A stretch of DNA of 64,000 bases, taken from contig JAXRKP010000083.1 in the NCBI GenBank assembly GCA_037039925.1, positions 465,001 to 529,000 of the forward strand, read 5' to 3'. Below, piece by piece: positions 52,601-61,299 of this stretch; positions within the stretch are counted from its first letter, which is position 1, and each line of letters starts with the position of its first letter. The notes beneath the pieces were generated by a model. The model searched no databases and was not told the DNA's origin. It worked only from the letters and a program-made list of their open reading frames with translations. The DNA is from Doris montereyensis. Its lineage: Eukaryota > Mollusca > Gastropoda > Nudibranchia > Dorididae. A program made the position numbers and the translations under genes.

Positions 52601-55600
52601 CTTTTAATAGGGGACTTGTTAGTCGGCCTCTCAATCAAAAGGTAGTAGATTCGAGCCCTGGCAATGGTTGAAACATTTTCTCAACTATTTTTGAGTAAAA
52701 TCTACCCCTGGTCCAGGTAGGCTGTTTACAGGGCAGTTCTAGCAAAATTGAAAATCCTACCAAAGGCCCCAAGATCACCTTAGTTGTGGATGTGGGTAAA
52801 TCAGATCAAATCAAAATCTGTTTTTAATTAGATACTTTTATTCCTAAATCTGATATTGATAATGAAATTTATGTCAGATGTTAGATTGGCACTCTTTGCA
52901 TAGCCTTCATATTTTTTGTGTAGTTTCACACGCATACATAAAAGGTCTTATAGTATCATTGAGTAAGCGTTGCTTGTATTATACCACAAATATTTTTCTG
53001 GATAAGTGAAAAAAATGGAGAATGAATCCTAACGTGTTTTTCTAGCTAAGATTAAAGAAAAATGAATGAAAGGGATCCCCCCCCACCTTTTTTTTTTCTC
53101 CTTCTCCTCTCCAAATCAACATTCAAAATAAATACATGCATATGGACATGATGTCTGAAATCTTTATAATATATTTGCTCTGTGTAAAGGTGGAATTGAA
53201 ATGGAAATACAAAGTGCGCATCATCATTGATGAGTCCATGTCATTTGGTGTTTTTGGTGCCACGGGACGTGGAGTTACTGAACATTTCAACATCTCTGTA
53301 GATGAGATCGACCTGATCACAGCTCTCTCGAGAATGCCATGGGAGCGTTGGCGGTTTTGTTGTGGAAAGAAATTTATTGTTGATCACCAGGTAAATTACT
53401 AGTTAAGTTGTAATATAAATTCATTATATCCGTTTTTTCCTTGTTTTATATGTTGATAAAAAGGAAGGACAAATTTTTTGGACTGAATTTACAAAGACTG
53501 GTTAAGTTATTACTCAGTTAAGCCTAGCAAATTGCTGTAGAGCATGGCGGGTGAAATGGTTTGGTCTCGCAGATTGCTAAGTCTTACAAGTTGCTATGGA
53601 GCATGGTGAGTGAAATGGTTCGGTCTAGCTGTTTGCTAAGTCTTACAAGTTGCTATGGAGCATGGCAGGTGAAATGGTTCGGTCTAGCTGTTTGTTAAGT
53701 CTTACAAGTTGCTATGGAGCATGGTGAGTGAAATGGTTCGGTCTAGCTGTTTGCTAAGTCTTACAAGTTTCTATGGAGCATGGCAGGTGAAATGGTTCGG
53801 TCTAGCTGTTTGCTAAGTCTTACAAGTTGCTATGGAGCATGGTGAGTGAAATGGTTCGGTCTAGCTGTTTTTGCTAAGTCTTACAAGTTGCTATGGAGCA
53901 TGGCAGGTGAAATGGTTCGGTCTAGCTGTTTGCTAAGTCTTACAAGTTGCTATGGAGCATGGCAGGTGAAATGGTTCGGTCTAGCTGTTTGCTAAGTCTT
54001 ACAAGTTGCTATGGAGCATGGTGAGTGAAATGGTTTGGTCTAGCTGTTCGCTAAGTCTTACAAGTTTCTATGGAGCATGGCAGGTGAAATTGTTTCGTCT
54101 AGCAGTTTGGTAAGATATTGTAGACGGGCATTCATGTAAACTTTTTACTGCTTCAAGAACTTGTTTGAACACACTAAGAATGTGTGTTATTTCCATCATT
54201 ATTCTTACCAAGGAGATTAAAGGCATTCGTGTATATCTGCTCTTTTTCACCAGCGACTGTCAGGGTTAGGATATTGTTTCTCTGCTGCTCAACCACCAAT
54301 GCTTGCGACAGCTGCTTCTGAAGCCCTAGGACTCCTAAAGCTCATCCCGGTGAGTCAGCTCATTTTGTACCCTCTTGTCTTGCTCATCACCAATGTCTTT
54401 AATGTGCCTTTTTTGGATGGGGTTTCATAAGTGTTGAACCTCTGAAAATTTTTGTTACACCCTTGAAATCTCATGACATCTTCTGTTTTGTCTCAGTTTC
54501 ATGTATAAAGATTTCAACCTAAGATTAGTTACCTATGTAGCTCCAATTGTAAAAAAAAAAATCCAAAGGCAAATGGTGGTGTTAAATAGTTTGTGATTGG
54601 CCATCTAGCTACGGCTTATTTCTTAAATCAATCTGTCATGTGAGACTGTAAACAAGTACAAATGTACATATGAAATCTTATCAAGAAATACAATTTCCCC
54701 TCAGTCTATTTGGTTGAACTTCAAGAAAACAGTGAGAAAGTCCATGAGAAACTGAAGAAGTAAGTGAATACGGGACCATAAATTTATGTCTTGGAAATTT
54801 TGTGTTTTGTTTTGTTCTCTTTCAATTTAGTTCAAATTACTTTATTTTTGTGTATTAGTTACATTTTGTAGTCTCAATCATAGTAAACCAATGTTCTTTT
54901 AACCCAAGTAGAGCTTTGCGGTGTTACCGGAAGTGACCTTCTTACAGTGAGGGGTTGCCCCAGCCATTTGCATGAAAAAACGGGTGAAGCTAGGATTTAG
55001 ACTTAGTTTGAACAAGGAGTTCACGCTTACAGATGATGAAAGACCTTTAAAACATGCATTTTCTATAAGTTAAAAGAATAAGGAATTCATGTTGAGATGT
55101 TATTGCAACAAGAGAAACTTAAACTAAGGGCTAAACATTAGCAGCGATAGCCGTGTAATCAACTTAGACGTCTCACGAAGTTTGTTGAATGGGAAAGAGT
55201 AACTTTGACGAATGATAACGAGGCTATTGGAAAAGCCGTGAGCTTAAAAAAAATTGTAATCTGTTATTTAACTATGAACTCAAAGGTCAAACTACATCAT
55301 AAACCATGTAAGGAAAGTGGAAATTTCCATTCAAAAAGCCTAGGTGTCTGACCCTAAATATAGGGCCTGCGCTCTTCCCATGCCAATGTGGCGGCCCTAA
55401 ATATAGGCTTCGGACCAACTGCAATACGTCCTAAATAAAGGGCTATAGCGCTTCCGGGCCAACTGTAATACATCTAAATAAAGGGCCTGCGCTTCTAATA
55501 CGATCTCAATATACATCCTAAATATAGGGCCTGCCGCTTCCCGGGCCAACTGTAATACGTCCTAAATATAGGGCCTGCGCTTCAACTATAATACATCTAA

Positions 55601-58369
55601 ATATAAGGCCTGCGCGCTTCCCGGACAACTGCAATACATCCTAAATATAAGGCCTGCGCGCTTCCGGGCCAACTGCAATACATCCTAAATATAGGGCCTG
55701 CTCGCTTCCCGGACCAACTGTAATACGTCTAAATATAGGGCCTGCGCGCTTCCTGGGCCAACTGTAATACATCCTAAATATAGGGCCTGCGCGCTTCCGG
55801 GTCAACTGTGTACATCCTAAATATAGGGCCTGCGCGCTTCCGGGGCGGATGGCAACATGCCTTTAATTTAGGGCCGACACTTTTCTTGGGTTAAGGCCCT
55901 AATGGCCCATACAGTCAGTATTTATCCCGGCTTTTTTATAGTATCAAGCAGAACAGGTGATAGTCTGACATAGGTTTTTACACCCAAGCTGTTGTTGGTA
56001 CCCATTGGCACCTGGGTTGGGTGGGGGGGGGGGGGAGTGTTGAGATTTGAACCCACGACTTCATGATACCAATTCTGACAATCTAACCACCAGGGTGCAG
56101 ACACCTTCTCAATCATAGTATATACGTATTGGAGTATTTTCTTGTCCTGTTTTTGTTTCTGTATTCTTTTTAGAATTGTTGTGCTACGTTTTTAGAAGGG
56201 AAGATGACCTGGGTTATAATTATTATCAATATAAGGTCTCTCATCATATGTGTTTTTCTCAAAGTTGTTGAAATGAAAATACTGGATGAGAGAACAAAAA
56301 ACTTATATGTAAATGAAAGCGCACACAAAGAAAAATGTAGGAAAATGTAACTTATTTTCTTTACTTGTGCCCAACATCTCTGGCGTCCATGTGCTTGGTG
56401 AGACCTTTTCCCCTTGAAACATCTACAACTGACAGAGCCATCCGATGACAGGGATCTTGATGTTCGTACTTTGGAAATGGTCGTTGATGCGGGTAGGATG
56501 ATGAGTTTTATTGGAGGTTTTCTTCTCTCCCAGACTGAATTGCTATGTCAGAGAGTTGTCCTTTTTGCCCTCATCTTGGGGGACTTGGTAGTCAGAGGCA
56601 AGGTGTTGGTCTCTCAAACCCAAAGGTCTGGGTTCAAGCCCTGGTGGTTGTAAGATTTGCATTATTTTTTTCGATTAAAGCCCCCATCTTGAGCTTTCAA
56701 TTAAAATTCTTGAAAGAGGAAGTACTCATTTGAGCTTTCATTATGATTGCTTTTACTTTTATCAGTTCTTTGTTTGCTTTCTCATTTTTAACCAATTGGT
56801 TAGTGAGAATTTTGTGATATAATGATGGTTTTATACTTACTGTCATATGTGTAATTATTTCTTTTTCCTTGTGTTTGCAGGCAATGTCAGATGGTGTTGC
56901 CATGACTGTTTCAAGATATCTCGATAACGAGGAGCATTCCCTTGTGCCTCCCAGGTTAGAAATGTGGTCACATGAATGTACAATGTTATGCTTCGTTGAC
57001 AGAACGGCTTTCCCTTTTCTTTTTTACTTTAAAAGAAAACAAAACAGCATTCACATTAGCATATGGATAATGCTCCGTAAAGTTCATCTTGATTGAGGGA
57101 GAAAAACAGGAGGAATATATTTAACAAAAAGATAAATATGTTTATAAACCATTTGTAAATCAAGATTATATTTTTATATCATTCTTTCATATTGAAACAT
57201 TTAGCTCATAATTTTGAGTTCTTTACAAAATTGTCAGTTCCCTATGTAAAACAAGAAACTTATTTGGTATTTTTCATTAGCTAAAAAAGTAGATTGTGGG
57301 GATAGATATATCATTACATAACTCTTACATTTCTTTTCTTGCATTAAAAAAACAATTTCTTATACTTATATCTAATTTTTCTTTATTTTCAAGTATTCGC
57401 CTTACAGTCAGCTGCACATTGACGGATGCCGATATCGACAAAGTTACTAAGGTGGTCAGTGCCTCTTTTGATCACGTGTTTGAGAAGCTCACTTCAGGTA
57501 ACACATTGCGTTTTGTTTTGTTTTTTTTCATTTTTCATGTTTTTTTTGTTGTTTTGTTGTTGTTGTATATTGGGGGGGGGGGGGGGGGGTTGAATTATGT
57601 ATATTGAATGTGTTAAATTCTGTTTCCCTTGTTGTTCAGTTTGTTTGAATGTTTTGTTTCTTTGTTTTCATTTTTGTTTAAGGAGATTGACAGTTATATT
57701 TGCTTTTTTTAATGGTGTAATGTTTTAGTTGAATTGAAATGATGCTTGACCATCATTCATCTGCTGGTATATCTTTTTCTTAAAATGACAAAGAATAGTG
57801 TTTCCTTGTCTTTTTCCATGCTGTTACCAATGACTGTAGCTATATGTGATGGCCAACTTACTAAAGACTGGGATTGGCTTAAATACGGGATTACGGCCCT
57901 TTGAATGTGTTTGTTCTAACTCAACTTCCATCAATGTATCTATGGTAAACAAAGATACCATTTATTTGCAGCTGGTAATGTGATAACTTAGCTTATAATA
58001 GGACTTGAAATATAGAAGGCTGCTCAACCCCAATTTTCACCACAACTCTTACCCTTGATATGCTTAAGCTCATTCTTTTTCAAATTTAAAAGTTAAAAAA
58101 TAATGGGAGCAAATGTTCACAAAGAGGCTCTGCTCTTTCAGTGGGTCATATTTTCTACAACGTTGGCCATCACATGTATACTGCATGATCATTGCAGTTT
58201 CATTCATCTTATCATCTTGCTTCATTCAAGTATTAAGTGATGAAAATATAATGATAATAATAATAATGTAATTTTGAGGGAAATTTTTATAATCATTGCA
58301 GGAAAGTTACCCTGGGCTCTGTCAAACATGGAGAGCAAATTGCATCAAGATAAACAAGTGTTTATTTGA
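46671..58369 (+). CDS. SPTLC1: Serine palmitoyltransferase long chain base subunit 1, 15 exons
   Basis: Non-catalytic partner of SPTLC2/3 in the ER enzyme that condenses serine with palmitoyl-CoA, the first step of sphingolipid synthesis. Exons: 46671-46727, 48182-48286, 48483-48586, 48957-49050, 49492-49564, 50004-50136, 51558-51684, 52219-52311, 53190-53390, 54254-54349, 54705-54759, about 56375-56492, 56881-56954, 57394-57497, 58302-58369 (stop TGA). Seen: hydrophobic segment [17 protein letters not shown] (exon 2), [30 protein letters not shown] (with the Cys equivalent to human C133), [67 protein letters not shown]. Predicted length about 501 residues against 473 in human; the extra residues are mostly at the C-terminus. 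Odd points: exon 9 reads out of frame at 53325-53360; single-base breaks at the exon 10 donor (54349), at 56414 and at 56491-56493; no AG precedes exon 12. Exon 8 may instead end earlier. The start Met opens exon 1 and agrees with family length. Confidence 0.94.
49765..49975 (+). repeat. SINE family A
   Basis: GGGGGACTCAATCTAGAGGC, GATGTTGGCCTCTCAACCGG, CAGTTCGAAAAG (degenerate B box), TGGCTGTTTACAGGGCGGTC and TGGCTAAAATTTTGC. It lies in SPTLC1 intron 5, ending just upstream of exon 6. Confidence 0.7.
50845..50995 (+). repeat. Family B short interspersed repeat
   Basis: ATGGGTGAGTGGTCAGCGGT, CTACTGGTAGGTCATACTTC, CCTGTGTCCTATCAATTCAC, TCTGAGATCACTGCATTTAA and TTGCAATGAAACAATCAAAC, which is the simple 3' tail. 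SPTLC1 intron 6. Confidence 0.75.
52104..52212 (+). repeat. Four tandem copies of a 26-28 bp unit forming the intron 7 acceptor tract
   Basis: The unit reads TGTTTTAAAGGAATGTTTTG then CCTTTTC, four times with small length changes. The last copy runs straight into TTTACAG before SPTLC1 exon 8 (52219). The array therefore supplies the polypyrimidine tract and duplicates possible branch-point sequence. Confidence 0.92.
52610..52830 (+). repeat. tRNA-derived SINE family A, clearest copy
   Basis: Head GGGGACTTGTTAGTCGGCCT, CTCAATCAAAAGGTAGTAGA, B box GATTCGAGCCC. Body TGGTCCAGGTAGGCTGTTTA, CAGGGCAGTTCTAGCAAAAT, CCTACCAAAGGCCCCAAGAT, CACCTTAGTTGTGGATGTGG. Tail of TCAAA repeats. SPTLC1 intron 8. 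Confidence 0.8.
53521..54115 (+). repeat. 59-bp minisatellite, about 10 units, with alternating variants
   Basis: The unit starts TTGCTATGGAGCATGG, then TGAAATGGTTCGGTCTAGCT, then GTTTGCTAAGTCTTACAAG. Two variants at the same place, GGTGAGTG and GGCAGGTG, mostly alternate, giving a 118-bp higher-order period. Units 5 and 10 share TTTCTATGG. SPTLC1 intron 9. Confidence 0.95.
55345..55880 (+). repeat. About 44-bp minisatellite, 12-13 units
   Basis: The unit contains CATCCTAAATATAGGGCCTG, then CGCGCTTCCGGGCC and AACTGTAATA. Unit length varies from about 38 to 46 and the first units are the most diverged. It is GC-richer than its surroundings. SPTLC1 intron 11. Confidence 0.95.
55895..56110 (-). 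repeat. tRNA-derived SINE family C
   Basis: On the minus strand from 56105: GTGGTTAGATTGTCAGAATT, GGTATCATGAAGTCGTGGGT, with the B box GGGTTCAAATCTC. Then a poly-C run (56024-56038 on the plus strand is G-rich), CCAGGTGCCAATGGGTACCA and CTGTTCTGCTTGATAC. Pairs with 8695-8940. SPTLC1 intron 11, next to the 44-bp array. Confidence 0.75.
56576..56700 (+). repeat. SINE family A, 5' part
   Basis: GGGGGACTTGGTAGTCAGAG, GCAAGGTGTTGGTCTCTCAA, ACCCAAAGGTCTGGGTTCAA with the intact B box GGTTCAAGCCC. The body stops soon after TTTGCATTATTTTTTTCG. SPTLC1 intron 12. Confidence 0.75.
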
Positions 58370-60112
58370 ACTTGCTCGGAAGTGAACTGGCACTAATGCA
58401 GAATACAGTTGAAATTGATTTATTCAGTATTTTAATTTATTGAAAATTCCATGTATTGCTTTGACATTCTATTTATGTCAAAATTATTTTTATTTATTAT
58501 CACACAATCATATTTGTTAAAAATCATTAGTAATTACATTTGATATTTGCACTATTTAAAGAAGTCGAGAAAGGAGGAGGAATGTACCAAATAGCATAAA
58601 TTAAAAAACATAATTGTGCAGTCACTTTCTTGACGAATGATTCTGTTCATGATTTGCCTTTCATTTTTCATGTCTCAAATATAAATTAACTGAAGAGGAA
58701 ACACTCATTAAAATAAAAGAAGGTACTGTTAACAGGTGATTTACAAATTTGTGATTTATCAGGCGTTTTTTATATTCCTCTGTGAATTTTCGTGAAGACT
58801 TTTGTGATGTTTCAGTAATGGCAGAAAATATGATTTTCTTAAGCTTGAGAAAAAAAACATGTTTCATTTTTTCTTCAGGAGTAGTTTAAAAGGGATTAGA
58901 TCTAAATAATGGATAAGAAGGAAAGCAAAGATTAATTTTTTTAATGATAGGAATTAGGAGGATCTTACGCTGAAAAATCAGACAATAGGGAAATGTAACA
59001 TTATGATGAAATGAAAAGTATAATGAGGGCACGATTGAAATTAATTTAACCAATGAAGTCAAACGCACACAAATGCATCAGTCATTGCCCTGTGTGCCAT
59101 GATTAATTTTATTGATAGGCGGATGAGAATAAGATAGACGCTTTGTTTTTGATATTATTGCTGGAAGGGTATTTTCTACCGTCAACATGGACAAATTAGG
59201 TATCATTTAAATAATCTGTTTTTGAGTTTTTGACTGATCTCTTTGTGCCCAATGAAGGGGAATTTCTCAAAATTGAAATCTTAGTATGCTCGTGATATAA
59301 AAAAAACATCCACAACTTCACAATTGATCATGGCTGAAATAGATAGCAAAATGTTCAGAAATTTGCTTGAGAGTAAAAACAAAACATTTTTCGGACCTTT
59401 TTATTTGTAACCAATTCTCCTGTGCCACTACACATTTTCCTTTCAAATTGTTCTTTCAATGTACTTACTTTTTTATGTTCTTCCTTGAATTTTTTTTTGT
59501 TTCTGGCCTCTTTGCTTTTGTATCTTTTTAGTTTATTAGTTTTCTCAGTCTCTTGGTAAAGACAGAAGAGTTTCATTTGACACGATGAGAGAGATGCAGC
59601 ACTTTTGTGTAATATAATTTATTTCACTGATGATGTAAAACATGTTGGTAGATTGAAGAGAATGTCAAGTTGTTCACGATTTTATGTGTAAAGATGGACG
59701 AGGCAGATAATTATAAGGAAAGAAATCGATGACCAGGTGTATCTCTGAGTCAATGACATTTCCCTATCTGGTCGATTCAGTGGAAAGATTTTAATTTTAG
59801 TCACACAGGAGAATCAAAGCAGTAACTACTACATTAGAGGCCTTTTTCTCATTGTTTGTAGTCAATTGCAGTTTACTTTTGCTTAGTAGAAGTTTTTGCA
59901 TGGCAGATATATTTATAGGATCATCAATTGCTCTTTATATTAATATAGACAAAATGTTTATTACATAACATTTACAAGTGTATGACCCATTTATGCTCTT
60001 AACATTTCGTCTACTGCACAAACTTGTTCCTTAGGTCATACTCATTCTTCACAATAAGCTGTTCTTTCTTTTGCATCATCTTACTTATTCTTCACACCTC
60101 CTAATAAGGCAT
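58370..60112. other. SPTLC1 3' UTR and downstream sequence
   Basis: A candidate AATAAA polyadenylation signal lies at 58712-58717, 343 bases past the stop; others could be used. The rest is AT-rich with no recognised gene or element. Confidence 0.4.
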
Positions 60113-60303
60113 TCTTTCTTTGCTTTATCTTAACTCTTTCTTTGCTTTATCTTAACTCTTTCTTTGCTTTATCTTAACTCTTTCTTTGCTTTATCTTAAT
60201 TCTTTCTTTGCTTTATCTTAACTCTTTCTTTGCTTTATCTTAACTCTTTCTTTGCCTTATCTTAATTCTTTCTTTGCTTTATCTTAATTCTTTCTTTGCT
60301 TTA
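60113..60303. repeat. 22-bp tandem repeat, nearly 9 units
   Basis: Unit TCTTTCTTTGCTTTATCTTA plus AC or AT. The units are almost identical, differing mainly at the last base. Confidence 0.96.
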
Positions 60304-60706
60304 TAATTCTTGGCTTTATCTTCCTCTTACTCATTCTTGACATCTCTTAATGTACTTCTTAATTTGCTGTGTCTTCACATGTCATTGTTTTACCATTGTT
60401 AATGCTATGTTCCTTTTATCCCAGTTGGCTTGGCTTTGTGAAGGATGTTGTTGTCACGTCTGCTTGCCATGGACTTTTCTCTGTGTTAATGTCAATGTCA
60501 TACTACGATTTTTGTTTCTATTTTTGTACTAAATTGTGATTTTATATAGAAAATAAATGCCGCAATATGCATTTTTGATACATAATAGTGTTTTGAAAGC
60601 TTGTCTTTTCATTGTTGTTGGTAAATTTGCCTTGTATTTTGTATGTGAAAGTGAAATATGAGACAAGACGTGATTAGAAGATTTTTGAAATGAATCCACA
60701 TCATGG

Positions 60707-60803
60707 CCATACTGTGAACATACTGTGAACTGCTTTCCGCCATACTGTGAACTGCTTTCCGCCATACTGTGAACTGCTTTCCGCCATACTGTGAACTGCT
60801 TCC
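60707..60803. repeat. Second 22-bp tandem repeat, about 4 units
   Basis: Unit CCATACTGTGAACTGCTTTC plus CG. The first unit is shortened (CCATACTGTGAA then CATACTGTGAACTGC). Unrelated in sequence to the 22-mer array 400 bases upstream. Confidence 0.95.
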
Positions 60804-60809
60804 TTATAA

Positions 60810-60955
60810 ATGAGTAAATGGTGGGCGGTTGGCGAAACTCCTGGTGAGTCCTCATTCTTTCCTTTTCACTCGTTCTTTTATCTTTCATTTGCTGTTTCCT
60901 TCCTACTCCACCCTGAGATCACCGCATATAAACAGTGAATTTCAATGAAGACTTT
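60810..60955 (+). repeat. Family B short interspersed repeat
   Basis: AATGGTGGGCGGTTGGCGAA, ACTCCTGGTGAGTCCTCATT, TTGCTGTTTCCTTCCTACTC, CACCCTGAGATCACCGCATA and TGAATTTCAATGAAGAC. It follows the 22-bp array by a few bases. Confidence 0.75.
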
Positions 60956-61299
60956 TAAATGATAAATAGACCCAACAATTTGTAAACATCATTCTAGGAC
61001 AAAAAGACCTCAAGCTCATTTTTATTTACAAGTTGAATGAGACCAGAGTCAAGAAGCAGGTTACCTGTTACCAATTACCAGCTAAAGGAAAGGTAGTTTA
61101 CCATTGACACTTGTGAAAGTATATGTAATACATTTTAGTACAAGTACAATGAAGTATATTACTTCAGGATCATGAGTAAAGCTAAAACATAAGTGGAACA
61201 AAAATAGGTTGATAATCATAAATCAAATTATGTTTTTTATTGTACATTTGGATAATATTACTAGATACATGCCCCTTGTTTGGATTTAACATTTATTGG

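Noticed and set aside
53521..55880. Regularly spaced repeats that could look like a CRISPR array
   Set aside because: Units are contiguous tandem repeats without unique spacers, inside a eukaryotic intron.
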